Assembly (NCBI GenBank): GCA_024235695.1
Contig: JACKLX010000005.1
Span: 124,001 to 188,000 of the forward strand
From: Accumulibacter sp.
Lineage (GTDB): Bacteria > Pseudomonadota > Gammaproteobacteria > Burkholderiales > Rhodocyclaceae
DNA: 64,000 nucleotides
Direction: 5' to 3'
Shown here: in pieces, positions 17,885 to 28,655 of the stretch
Layout of the letters: each line of letters opens with the position of its first letter
How positions within the stretch are numbered: position 1 is the stretch's first letter
Notes under the pieces: generated by a model
Databases searched by the model: none
The model's input: only the letters and a program-made list of their open reading frames with translations
What the model was told of the DNA's origin: nothing
Translations under genes and position numbers: made by a program

Positions 17885-18964
17885 GTGGCCACGACCCTCA
17901 AGGTGGTCGCCGTTGGCGCCGGCTACTTCAGCCAGTTTCAGTATCAGGGCTGGCGCAACATCGACACCGTCGACATCGCCGCGCTGACCAACCGCGACGT
18001 CATCAAGGGACAGGCGCTGGCCGCTCGTTACGGCGTTCCCCGGGTGTACGGCCAGGTCGAGGAGATGCTCGACCGCGAACGGCCCGACCTGCTCGACATC
18101 ATCACCACGCCGGCGACCTATCGCCAATACATCACCGCCGCGGCCGAACGCGGCATCGCGGTGATCTGCCAGAAGCCCTTCGGCCGCAGCTTCGGCGAAG
18201 CCGTGCAACTGATCGAGATCGCCGAGCAGGCCGGCATCCCGCTGGTGGTGCACGAGAATTTCCGCTGGCAACCCTGGTATCGCGAAGCCAGACGGCTCAT
18301 CGACAGCGGCCTGCTGGGGACGCTGCACAGTGCCGCTTTCCGCCTGCGTCCGGGTGACGGACAGGGTCCGCAGGCGTATCTCGACCGCCAACCCTATTTC
18401 CAGCAAATGCCGCGCCTGCTGGTTTACGAAACGGCAATCCACTGGATCGATACCTTTCGCTTTCTGCTCGGCGAGGTAGCGGCGGTATATGCGCGCCTTC
18501 GCCGGATCAATCCGGTGATCGCCGGCGAGGATGCGGCGTACATCGTCTTCGAGTACGACTCGGGCGCCACCGGCTTGTTCGATGGCAACCGCCTCAACGA
18601 TCACGTTGCCGACAACCCGCGCCGAACGATGGGCGAGCTGTGGCTGGAAGGCAGCGGCGGCGTGCTGCGTCTCGATGGCGACGCGCGCCTGTGGTGGAAA
18701 CCGCATCACGGTGACGAGCGCCAGCACCTCTACCACCAGGGGCAGAGCGACAGCTTTGGTGGCGGCGCCTGCGAGTGGCTGCAGCGCCACGTCGTCGAAC
18801 ACCTGTTGCATGGCGGGTCACTGGAAAACACCGCGCGCGAGTACCTCGCCAATCTCGCGGTGCAGGAAGCGATCTATCGCTCCCACGTGGAAGGGCGAAG
18901 GATCGAGATGGCCGGCTTCGATCCCGAGCAAACCCCGGCAGGGCCAACTTTCGACGGCCAATGA
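17885..18964 (+). CDS. Gfo/Idh/MocA family oxidoreductase
   Basis: A 359-residue NAD(P)-dependent dehydrogenase with an N-terminal Rossmann fold ([19 protein letters not shown] near residues 5-23) and the family EKP-like motif as [12 protein letters not shown] near 97-108. The second domain carries [13 protein letters not shown] near 123-135 and [17 protein letters not shown] near 180-196. Family members oxidise sugars, inositols or their derivatives. GTG start, 4 bases after the dehydrogenase upstream, so probably one operon. Substrate unknown. Confidence 0.86.
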   Translation: MATTLKVVAVGAGYFSQFQYQGWRNIDTVDIAALTNRDVIKGQALAARYGVPRVYGQVEEMLDRERPDLLDIITTPATYRQYITAAAERGIAVICQKPFGRSFGEAVQLIEIAEQAGIPLVVHENFRWQPWYREARRLIDSGLLGTLHSAAFRLRPGDGQGPQAYLDRQPYFQQMPRLLVYETAIHWIDTFRFLLGEVAAVYARLRRINPVIAGEDAAYIVFEYDSGATGLFDGNRLNDHVADNPRRTMGELWLEGSGGVLRLDGDARLWWKPHHGDERQHLYHQGQSDSFGGGACEWLQRHVVEHLLHGGSLENTAREYLANLAVQEAIYRSHVEGRRIEMAGFDPEQTPAGPTFDGQ

Positions 18965-18989
18965 GCACACCACCAAGGAGGAAAACACC

Positions 18990-20003
18990 ATGAAACGCAG
19001 AACATTCTTTGCTCGCAGCTTGCTCACCGCCAGTCTGGCAGCGCTCTTTGCCCTGCCGCTGTCGGCCAGTGCGGCGACCGTCCTCAAGTTCAGCCATACC
19101 GACCAGCCCGGCGGCGCCCGCCAGAAAGCCGCCGAGATGTTCGCGCAGAAGGTTGCCGAATACACCCAGGGGCGATACGAGGTGAAGGTGTATCCGGCCG
19201 GCCAGCTTGCCAACGACCCCAAGGCGGTCGAGCAGCTGCAACTGGGCGGCATCGATTTCACGGTCTCCAGCACCGGCACCTACGCAACGCACCTGCCAAC
19301 GCTCAACCTTTCGCTGCTGCCGTATCTGGTCGAGAACTACGAACAGGGCTGGAAGCTCTACGACGACTCGAAGTGGCTGCAGGCGCAGTTCGCCAAGGCA
19401 CCGGCCAAGGGCTTCCGCTTCCTCGCCACCTGGGAAGCCGGTTTCCGCGACATGACCACCAAGGATCCACTGGCCTCGCCGGCTGATGCCGATGGCAAGA
19501 AGCTGCGCAGCTTCCCGAACGAGATGATGCGCTGGACCCTGGAGGCGATCGGCTTCAACGTCGTCATCCTGCCGTTGCCCGAGGTCTACCTGGCGATCCA
19601 GCAGGGTGCGGTCAGCGGTCAGGAAAACCCGATCGACACGATCTTTGCGAACAAGTTCTACGAGGTCGCGCCGAACGTCACGCTGACCCACCACGTCTAC
19701 AGTCCGATCCCGCTGACGATGTCCGAGAAGACCTGGGCGAAACTCTCTGCCGCCGACCAGGCGGCGGTGGTGAAGGCTGGAGCGGAAACCGCCACCTGGA
19801 TCCGCAACGAGATCCGCAGCAACGACGACCGCCAACTGGCCGAAATGCAGAGCAAGGGAGCCAAGATCGCGCGCCCGAACCTCGGCGCGTTCCGCGACGC
19901 CGTCAAGCCGGTCTACGCCAAGGCGCGGGAGAAATACGGTGCCGACGTCGACGCCTTCATCGCCGACGCTGACGCCGTACGCAAAGCGCTGCCGGCGAAG
20001 TAG
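18990..20003 (+). CDS. dctP: TRAP transporter substrate-binding protein, DctP type
   Basis: A 337-residue periplasmic binding protein. Signal peptide MKRRTFFARSLLTASLAALF followed by ALPLSASA; then a DctP pattern: LKFSHTDQPGGARQKAAEMF, YEVKVYPAGQLANDPKAVEQ, FRDMTTKDPLASPADADGKK, LPLPEVYLAIQQGAVSGQEN (the segment around the conserved Arg/Gly-rich ligand site). AAGGAGG lies upstream of the ATG. Binds an organic acid and passes it to the DctQM membrane parts encoded next. The ligand is probably a sugar acid, from context. Confidence 0.92.
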   Translation: MKRRTFFARSLLTASLAALFALPLSASAATVLKFSHTDQPGGARQKAAEMFAQKVAEYTQGRYEVKVYPAGQLANDPKAVEQLQLGGIDFTVSSTGTYATHLPTLNLSLLPYLVENYEQGWKLYDDSKWLQAQFAKAPAKGFRFLATWEAGFRDMTTKDPLASPADADGKKLRSFPNEMMRWTLEAIGFNVVILPLPEVYLAIQQGAVSGQENPIDTIFANKFYEVAPNVTLTHHVYSPIPLTMSEKTWAKLSAADQAAVVKAGAETATWIRNEIRSNDDRQLAEMQSKGAKIARPNLGAFRDAVKPVYAKAREKYGADVDAFIADADAVRKALPAK

Positions 20004-20576
20004 ATGGATCAGGCGCTTGCCGATCAAGGTCAGGGTGCGGCCGCGGCGGCAGCGCGGCTGCTGCCCGCCGGACCACCGGCGCCGCTGCCGATCCGCTGGC
20101 TTGGCCGGCTGGTGGACTGGAGCGTCGTGCTGATCGGCGCCGCGATGGCCACGCTGGTCTTTGCCAACGTCATCGTGCACAACGTCTTTCACGGCGACAT
20201 CGCCTGGACAACCGAACTCTGCGAGTTGCTGATGGTCTGGGTGACCTTTCTCGGCGGCGCCTCGGCGACGCGGCGGGGCGCGCACATGGTGATTGGCGAA
20301 CTGCTCGATCGCCTAGCGCCGCCATCGCGACGGTTTGCCGACGCCGCAATCCAGGTTCTCGTGCTGCTCACCCTGGGCTTGCTCGTCTGGTACGGCATCG
20401 GCATCGCCGAGGCCGGACTGATGAGCCAACTGACCGTGCTGGGCTGGCCGATCGCGACCCAGTACGCGGCGCTGCCGATCGCCTCGGCGATCACCATGGT
20501 CTTCGTTGCCTGGGACATCGTCGAGATTCTCCGCGGCCGCCCACACGACGAGCGCTACGGGACGCAACAGCCATGA
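20004..20576 (+). CDS. dctQ: TRAP transporter small membrane subunit, DctQ type
   Basis: A 190-residue protein with four predicted membrane helices between about residues 40 and 175, and the DctQ core TTELCELLMVWVTFLGGASATRRGAHM (given in parts: TTELCELLMVWVTFLGG, then RRGAHM) near 70-96. It starts directly after the dctP stop (no gap) and overlaps dctM by 4 bases (ATGA). Together they form a sodium-coupled secondary uptake system. Confidence 0.92.
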   Translation: MDQALADQGQGAAAAAARLLPAGPPAPLPIRWLGRLVDWSVVLIGAAMATLVFANVIVHNVFHGDIAWTTELCELLMVWVTFLGGASATRRGAHMVIGELLDRLAPPSRRFADAAIQVLVLLTLGLLVWYGIGIAEAGLMSQLTVLGWPIATQYAALPIASAITMVFVAWDIVEILRGRPHDERYGTQQP

Positions 20577-21856
20577 TTCTTTTCGAGACCTTCGGCCTGT
20601 TCATGCTCGCCGGCCTGCTTGGCGTGCCGCTGGTCTACGGCCTGCTGCTGGCAACGGCAACGATGATCTGGTTGAAAGACCTCGGACATCCGCTGACGTC
20701 GGTCTTCCTGAGCTACATCGGCGGTGTCGAGCCCTTCGTGCTGATCGCCGTGCCACTGTTCATGCTGGCCGGCGAAATCCTCTCCCGCGGCGGCGTCGGC
20801 ATGCGCATTGTCACCTTCGCGACCACGCTGCTCGGCTTCCTGCCCGGCGGCCTCGGCATCGCCACCGTCTCCTCGTGTCTGATTTTCGGCGGCGTCTCCG
20901 GTTCGGCGATCGCCGACACCGCGGCGATCGGCTCGGTAATGACGCCGGCCATGGTTCGCAAAGGCTACAAGGCCGCGTTCGCCGGCGCCCTGATGTCGAC
21001 CGCCGGAACGCTGGCGGTGGTGATGCCACCGTCAATCCCGATGCTGGTCTATGCCTTCGTCTCGGGAGCGTCGGTTCGCGACCTCTTTCTCGCCGGGGTG
21101 GTTCCGGCGTTCGCATTCGCCATCGGCCTGTCGATCGACTGCGTGTGGACCGGCAAGCGTACCGGCTGCGACAGGGGCGGAGAACGGGCACCGGCGAGCG
21201 AGATCTGGGCGGCATTTCTCAAGGCCTTCCCGGCTCTCTTGATGCCGGTCGTCATCCTCGGTGGCATCTGGTCAGGATATTTCACGCCCACCGAAGCGGC
21301 AGCCGTTGCCGCCGCCTATGGCTTGTTCGTCTCGATGGTGATCTACCGCGACCTGCGGCCGCGCGACCTGCCGGCGCTGCTGCTCAAGTCCTTCACCACC
21401 AGCGCCGTGGTAATGGTGGTCATCGGCGCGACCTCCTGCCTGGCGTGGCTGATCACGGTCGAACAGGTGCCGGCACAGATTGCCGGTTTCGTCGAGCATT
21501 ACGCGCACTCGCAGTGGACTTTCCTGCTGCTGGTCAACTTTTCGCTGCTGGCACTTGGCTGCTTCATCGAGCCGGTTCCGGCGCTGCTGCTGGCGGCACC
21601 ACTGCTGGTGCCGCTCTCCGCCCCCTTCCATATCGACCCCGTTCACCTCGGTCTGATCATGACCTGCAACCTGGCAATCGGCTTGTACACGCCGCCGGTC
21701 GGTGGCACGCTGATGGTCGGTGCGCGGCTGGCGGGGGTTGGCATGGGTGCCGTCGTCAAGCATCTGATTCCGCAGATGATGATCAGCATCTGCATCCTGC
21801 TGGTGGTCACCTATATCCCGGCGATCAGCATGTCGCTGGTTCATCTGGTGCGCTGA
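20573..21856 (+). CDS. dctM: TRAP transporter large permease, DctM type
   Basis: A 427-residue membrane protein with about 12 helices. DctM patterns: AVPLFMLAGEILSRGGVG near 57-75, FGGVSGSAIADTAAIGSVMTP near 105-125, MPPSIPMLVYAFVSGASV near 150-168, GIWSGYFTPTEAAAVAAAYG near 230-250. It carries the transport channel. It overlaps dctQ by 4 bases and is followed 2 bases later by the DUF1537 kinase, so transport and catabolism are transcribed together. Confidence 0.94.
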   Translation: MILFETFGLFMLAGLLGVPLVYGLLLATATMIWLKDLGHPLTSVFLSYIGGVEPFVLIAVPLFMLAGEILSRGGVGMRIVTFATTLLGFLPGGLGIATVSSCLIFGGVSGSAIADTAAIGSVMTPAMVRKGYKAAFAGALMSTAGTLAVVMPPSIPMLVYAFVSGASVRDLFLAGVVPAFAFAIGLSIDCVWTGKRTGCDRGGERAPASEIWAAFLKAFPALLMPVVILGGIWSGYFTPTEAAAVAAAYGLFVSMVIYRDLRPRDLPALLLKSFTTSAVVMVVIGATSCLAWLITVEQVPAQIAGFVEHYAHSQWTFLLLVNFSLLALGCFIEPVPALLLAAPLLVPLSAPFHIDPVHLGLIMTCNLAIGLYTPPVGGTLMVGARLAGVGMGAVVKHLIPQMMISICILLVVTYIPAISMSLVHLVR

Positions 21857-21858
21857 CC

Positions 21859-23130
21859 ATGACCGTCCTGCTCGGTTGCATTGCCGACGATTTCACCGGC
21901 GCCACGGACCTTGCCAACATCCTGGTGCGCGGCGGCATGCGCACCGTCCAGACGATCGGCGTGCCGACGGCGGGAACCGATCTGCCCGCTTGCGATGCCC
22001 TGGTCGTTGCGCTGAAATCGCGCACCATCCCGGCCGCCGACGCCGTCGCCCAGTCACTGGCAGCACTCGCATGGCTGCAAGCGCACGGCGCGCGGCAGTT
22101 CTTCTTCAAGGTCTGCTCGACCTTCGACTCGACCGATGCCGGCAATATCGGTCCGGTCGCCGACGCCCTGCTCGAAGCCCTCGGCGAGAGGATCGCGGTG
22201 GTCTGTCCGGCGTACCCGGCCAACCGCCGCACGGTGTTTCAGGGCCATCTGTTTGTCGGCGAGGTTCTGCTGTCGGATTCGCCGATGCGCAATCACCCGC
22301 TGACACCGATGACCGACGCCAGCCTGGTGCGTGTCCTGGGCCGTCAAAGCCGCCACCCCGTCGGCCTGCTGCCCTGGTCGGCAGTCAGCGCGGGCGGCCC
22401 GGCGATCGAGCAGGCGCTGGCCGCGCTGGTCGCGCAGGGAGCGCGCCATGCCGTGGCCGACGCGGTGCGCGACGAAGACCTGTTCACGCTTGGCGCCGCG
22501 TGCCGCCAACGGCGCCTGCTGACCGGCGGCGCCGGACTGGCGCTCGGCCTGCCGCAGAACTTTCGCGCCGCCGGGCTGCTGCCCGAACGAGCGGACAGCG
22601 ATCCGCTGCTTGGCGTCGGCGGCGGCGCGGCAGTTCTCGCCGGCAGCTGCTCGGAAGCCACCCGGAGTCAAGTGGCCGAGATGGCTAGCCGCCAGCCGAG
22701 CGTGCTGATCGACCCGCTTGCCGGAGGGACTCCCGTCGAGCTCGCGGCCAGCGCGCTGCGCCAGGCGAGCGGCGCGCTTGGCCGCGGCGAGACAGTGCTG
22801 TTCTACTCCAGCGCCGACCCGGCAACGATCGCCAAGGTCCAGTCACGGCTCGGCCAGGAGCAGGCCGCAACACTGGTCGAGCAGACCTTCGCCGAACTGG
22901 CGAAAGGCCTGCTCGCGCAGCAGGTGCGCCGGCTGATCGTCGCTGGTGGCGAAACCTCCGGCGCGGTGGTCGCGGCACTCGGCGTGCAAGCGCTGGCGAT
23001 TGGCCCGCAGATCGACCCCGGCGTTCCGTGGACACGCGTGCTTGGCGAGCAACCGCTGTTGCTGGCGCTCAAGTCCGGCAACTTCGGCCGTCCCGACTTT
23101 TTCAGCCGGGCGCTGGAGATGCTGCGATGA
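21859..23130 (+). CDS. otnK: Four-carbon acid sugar kinase family protein (DUF1537), OtnK/DtnK-like
   Basis: A 423-residue protein of the DUF1537 family, shown in the literature to phosphorylate four-carbon sugar acids such as 3-oxo-tetronate or D-threonate. N-terminal motif LGCIADDFTGATDLAN at 4-19, FKVCSTFDSTDAGNIGPVAD near 83-102, YPANRRTVFQGHLFVGE near 117-133, and the C-terminal nucleotide half with VAGGETSGAVVAALG near 359-373 and LKSGNFGRPDFF near 400-411. It overlaps the next gene, a class II aldolase, by 4 bases; kinase plus aldolase/decarboxylase is the OtnK-OtnC arrangement. The symbol is by analogy; the exact substrate is not shown. Confidence 0.85.
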   Translation: MTVLLGCIADDFTGATDLANILVRGGMRTVQTIGVPTAGTDLPACDALVVALKSRTIPAADAVAQSLAALAWLQAHGARQFFFKVCSTFDSTDAGNIGPVADALLEALGERIAVVCPAYPANRRTVFQGHLFVGEVLLSDSPMRNHPLTPMTDASLVRVLGRQSRHPVGLLPWSAVSAGGPAIEQALAALVAQGARHAVADAVRDEDLFTLGAACRQRRLLTGGAGLALGLPQNFRAAGLLPERADSDPLLGVGGGAAVLAGSCSEATRSQVAEMASRQPSVLIDPLAGGTPVELAASALRQASGALGRGETVLFYSSADPATIAKVQSRLGQEQAATLVEQTFAELAKGLLAQQVRRLIVAGGETSGAVVAALGVQALAIGPQIDPGVPWTRVLGEQPLLLALKSGNFGRPDFFSRALEMLR

Positions 23131-23759
23131 GCGCCGAATCGGCGGCACGCGAAGCTCTCTGCCGCACCGCCCGCTCGCTGTACGAACGCGGCCTGACGCA
23201 TGGCTCGACCGGCAATCTCAGTCTCCGCCTGGACGATGGCTACCTGCTGACACCGACCGGCGCGTCGCTCGGCGAACTCGATCCGGCCCGGCTGGCACGG
23301 CTGGACGGCAGCGGTCGGCACCTCGCCGGCGACCAGCCGACCAAGGAATCCTTCCTGCATCTGGCGATGTATCGGCAGCGGCCGGCCAGCGGCGCGGTGG
23401 TGCACCTGCATTCGACGCATTCGGTGGCGGTGTCGGTACTCGCCGAGCTCGACGCGAGCGACCTGCTGCCACCGCTGACCGCCTACTACGTGATGCGCAT
23501 TGGCTGCCTGCCGCTGGTGCCCTATTTTCCGCCGGGCGATGCCGCGCTGGCCGACGCGGTCTGCGGCCTGGCCGGCAAACACCACGCGCTGCTGCTCGCC
23601 AACCACGGCCCGGTCGTTGCCGGCAGCTCGCTGTCGGCAGCCACCGATGCGGTCGAGGAACTCGAGGCGACGGCACGGCTCTACCTGCTGCTGCGCGGTC
23701 AGCCGCTACGCCTGCTCTCGCCGGCGCAGGTTGCGGAACTGCGCCGGCGCTATCCTTGA
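23127..23759 (+). CDS. otnC: Class II aldolase/adducin family protein, OtnC-like decarboxylase
   Basis: A 210-residue zinc enzyme with HGSTGNLSLRL near 25-35, the catalytic Glu74 in PTKES, metal ligands His93 and His95 in VVHLHSTHS, and a third His in LANHGPVVAG near 159. OtnC decarboxylates 3-oxo-tetronate 4-phosphate to dihydroxyacetone phosphate; L-fuculose-phosphate aldolase-like activity is the alternative. The ATG overlaps the kinase stop by 4 bases, so the two products should be made together. Confidence 0.86.
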   Translation: MSAESAAREALCRTARSLYERGLTHGSTGNLSLRLDDGYLLTPTGASLGELDPARLARLDGSGRHLAGDQPTKESFLHLAMYRQRPASGAVVHLHSTHSVAVSVLAELDASDLLPPLTAYYVMRIGCLPLVPYFPPGDAALADAVCGLAGKHHALLLANHGPVVAGSSLSAATDAVEELEATARLYLLLRGQPLRLLSPAQVAELRRRYP

Positions 23760-23770
23760 GGACAGCCACC

Positions 23771-24061
23771 ATGTATGTCATTGCCGTCGACTTGACGATT
23801 CACCCGCAGCATCTGCCGGCGTTCATGCCCTTGCTGCTCGAGAACGCGCGGCTCTCGCGCGAACGCGAGGCGGCTTGCCGGCGCTTCGACGTCTGCCAGG
23901 ATCCGCTGCAGCCCGAGCACGTCTTTCTCTACGAACTGTACGACGACCGTGCGGCCTTCGACGCGCACCTGGCAAGCGCACACTTCAAGGCCTTTGACAC
24001 GGCCGCGCAAGGAATGCCGGCGAGCAAGACGGTCCATGCCTATCAACTGATCGGCGCGTAA
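23771..24061 (+). CDS. ABM-fold small protein, LsrG-like (putative quinol monooxygenase family)
   Basis: A 96-residue single-domain protein of the antibiotic biosynthesis monooxygenase fold. It opens MYVIAVDLTIHPQHLPAF and then has FDVCQDPLQPEHVFLYELYD followed by an AFDAHLASAHFKAF stretch; this order matches LsrG (FDVLQDP ... FYIYEAY ... AFHKTTPHYK). LsrG is an isomerase of phospho-AI-2, so family membership does not imply oxygenase activity. It follows otnC by 11 bases and is probably part of the same pathway. Confidence 0.82.
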   Translation: MYVIAVDLTIHPQHLPAFMPLLLENARLSREREAACRRFDVCQDPLQPEHVFLYELYDDRAAFDAHLASAHFKAFDTAAQGMPASKTVHAYQLIGA

Positions 24062-24110
24062 ACGCCGCCAGCGGATACAATCCGGCCCTTCGACGCCAGG
24101 CTTGAGGTCA

Positions 24111-24878
24111 ATGAAATCATCCACTCCGCGCACCACCAGCGCACCGCGCAGCGCCGCCCGGCCGGCGACCCCGGCCGCCGGCAAGGCCGCGGGCGCGCTA
24201 CGGCCGAGCGCCCGTCGCGCCCGCGAACCCTTCGCCGATCAGGCCTACCGCGACCTGCGCGCGCGCATCCTCGACAACCGCATGCCGTCTGGCGAGCAAT
24301 ACACCGAAGCGGAACTGGCGGCCCTCCTGCACATGAGTCGAACGCCGACCCGTGAAGCGATGCTGCGCCTGGCCAGCGAAGGCCTGGTTGAAGTTCGTCC
24401 GCGGCACGGCATGCGCGTCAAGCCGGTGTCGACCGTCGACATGCGCGAAATCTACGAGGTGCTGACCGCGCTGGAATCAACGGCGGCCGCGCTGGCGGCG
24501 GCGCGTGCCGACCACGGCGACGCGATTCGCCAGTTGCGTGCCGCGATCAGCGACATGGACGCGGCGCTCGCGAGCGATGACCTGCCGGCCTGGGCAGCGG
24601 CCGACGAGCGCTTTCATACCTTGCTGGTCGCCGCGGCCGGCAACCGGCGGCTGAGCGAGCTGGTGCAAACCTACGTCGGCCAGTCACATCGGGTGCGCAT
24701 GCAGACCTTGCGCCTGCGCCCGAAACCCCTCACCTCCAATCGCGATCACGAGAGCGTCGTCGACGCTGTCGAGGCTCACGACGCGGCGCGCGCACGCGAG
24801 ATTCACTACGCCCACCGCGAGCAAAGCGGGCGCATGCTGGTCGAGTTGCTGGCCAGGCACGGCCTGACACAGCTCTGA
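24111..24878 (+). CDS. GntR-family regulator with FCD domain
   Basis: A 255-residue protein. After a Ser/Ala/Pro/Arg-rich N-terminal tail comes a winged helix-turn-helix (YRDLRARILDNRMPSGEQYT, then ALLHMSRTPTREAMLRLASE) and an FCD ligand-binding domain from about residue 115 (ALESTAAALAAARADHGD, with metal-site-like DERFHTLLV and the HxxxH-type C-terminal helix). FCD regulators sense small organic acids and usually repress neighbouring genes. It closes the island with a 49-base gap, so it probably regulates it. Start could also be TTG 24102. Confidence 0.86.
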   Translation: MKSSTPRTTSAPRSAARPATPAAGKAAGALRPSARRAREPFADQAYRDLRARILDNRMPSGEQYTEAELAALLHMSRTPTREAMLRLASEGLVEVRPRHGMRVKPVSTVDMREIYEVLTALESTAAALAAARADHGDAIRQLRAAISDMDAALASDDLPAWAAADERFHTLLVAAAGNRRLSELVQTYVGQSHRVRMQTLRLRPKPLTSNRDHESVVDAVEAHDAARAREIHYAHREQSGRMLVELLARHGLTQL

Positions 24879-24895
24879 GCCACCGCCGGGCCGGC

Positions 24896-25492
24896 TCAGC
24901 GTCCGAGCGAGCTCACCACTTGCGAGAAGGTGTGCGCGACTTCGTCGGTCTGCGGGTCGCGCCCCAGCTGACGTTCGATCTGTGCCAGCAGGAAGACACC
25001 GCACAGGACGTGATTGTCGTTCTCGTCGTGTTCGACGACCAGGCAGTTGGGCGTCGCCAACTCCTTGAGCGTCGCCACGACATTGCCGACCTTGGCTCCG
25101 ACGACATCCTTCAGGTGCATGACCTCGGCATCATCGTGCTTGTTGATCATGACATCGCCGACCACCAGCTCACCGGGTCGAATTCCCTTCGCATGGGCGG
25201 TGGCGAGCGGCCGATGGCCCCGCGTACCGGCCTCGGTGACGATTCCGAGCAACTGCTGCCCGTCGCTGACCAACAGGTAGTGCGCCTTGCAGAGCGTCAT
25301 CACCCGGTTCGCCTCGTCGAGCGAAGCGTCGCGCGCAATCGTCACCGGCGTCAGGCGACGGAAATCGATCATCACCTCGAGCGCCGGCGAATTGACGTCA
25401 ACCGATGGGCGCGAAGCGGGCTTCGGAAGGTAGCACGGCACACCTCTCCTGAGCCGGGTCCAGGGCAACAGCTTGAAGTAACTATCTGGCAT
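24896..25492 (-). CDS. CBS domain protein
   Basis: A 198-residue cytosolic protein with two CBS motifs in tandem: residues about 40-105 (RRLTPVTIARDASLDEANRV ... HYLLVSDGQQLLGIVTEAG) and about 112-185 (VVGDVMINKHDDAEV ... NCLVVEHDENDNHVLCGVF). CBS pairs bind adenine nucleotides as energy sensors. No catalytic domain is attached. It is divergent from secA with about 330 bases between; no partner is evident. Confidence 0.83.
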   Translation of the reverse strand: MPDSYFKLLPWTRLRRGVPCYLPKPASRPSVDVNSPALEVMIDFRRLTPVTIARDASLDEANRVMTLCKAHYLLVSDGQQLLGIVTEAGTRGHRPLATAHAKGIRPGELVVGDVMINKHDDAEVMHLKDVVGAKVGNVVATLKELATPNCLVVEHDENDNHVLCGVFLLAQIERQLGRDPQTDEVAHTFSQVVSSLGR

Positions 25493-25530
25493 CTCACTGA
25501 CTCCTCAAGGTGGCTGACGGTAGGGGGATT

Positions 25531-25550
25531 AAAGCACCCGCCCGTGCTTT
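25531..25550. repeat. Inverted repeat in the CBS/secA intergenic region
   Basis: AAAGCAC (25531-25537), spacer CCGCCC, GTGCTTT (25544-25550): a perfect 7-bp stem about 40 bases upstream of the CBS gene start. It could be an operator or a leader hairpin; there is no T-run for termination. Confidence 0.4.
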
Positions 25551-25632
25551 CTGACAAGTTTAGCGCCACTTCCGCCGGCGCCTGCCGATGATTGGTGCAC
25601 ATTGCCGAGGCGGCCGCACGGGCATGGCAGAA

Positions 25633-25661
25633 TTGCGTCGATCGAGTCTTGAAGGTAGTAT
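25633..25661 (+). promoter_or_regulatory. Candidate secA promoter
   Basis: TTGCGT at 25633-25638 and TAGTAT at 25656-25661 are separated by exactly 17 bases, which fits sigma-70. Transcription would start near 25668, giving a leader of about 150 bases before secA. Confidence 0.5.
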
Positions 25662-25677
25662 CCATGCCGCGCGCCGG

Positions 25678-25791
25678 ATGATTGCGTTGATCCTGTCATC
25701 TTGCCTGTTCGGCGGTCCGATCCGAAGTGCCTTCTACGCGTGGCAGCAAACAGGCGTCACCTCCGCGACCTGGCAAGGATCGCCATTTTAA
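25678..25791 (+). CDS. Possible short leader ORF upstream of secA
   Basis: A 37-codon frame beginning ATG at 25678 and ending TAA 29 bases before the secA start. It encodes a hydrophobic N-terminus ([13 protein letters not shown]) followed by a polar tail ending ATWQGSPF. It lies just inside the transcript predicted from the promoter at 25633-25661. In E. coli the secretion monitor SecM sits upstream of secA, but I see no SecM arrest sequence here and no clear ribosome site. The frame could be chance; an in-frame ATG at 25624 would add 18 residues. Confidence 0.25.
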   Translation: MIALILSSCLFGGPIRSAFYAWQQTGVTSATWQGSPF

Positions 25792-25819
25792 CTTCGCAAC
25801 TTCCTCTACCGTTCCCAGA

Positions 25820-28534
<2,715 letters not shown>

Positions 28535-28655
28535 GGCAGGCCGCCGGCCCACCGATCACCGGCTGCCGGGACTTCGCCTGGCGGCCGGGCGATATCCCGG
28601 CAGGCAAGCCGCTGCTACCCGTCACCGCCAGTCAGTCTCCGTTCGTCAGGTTGCC

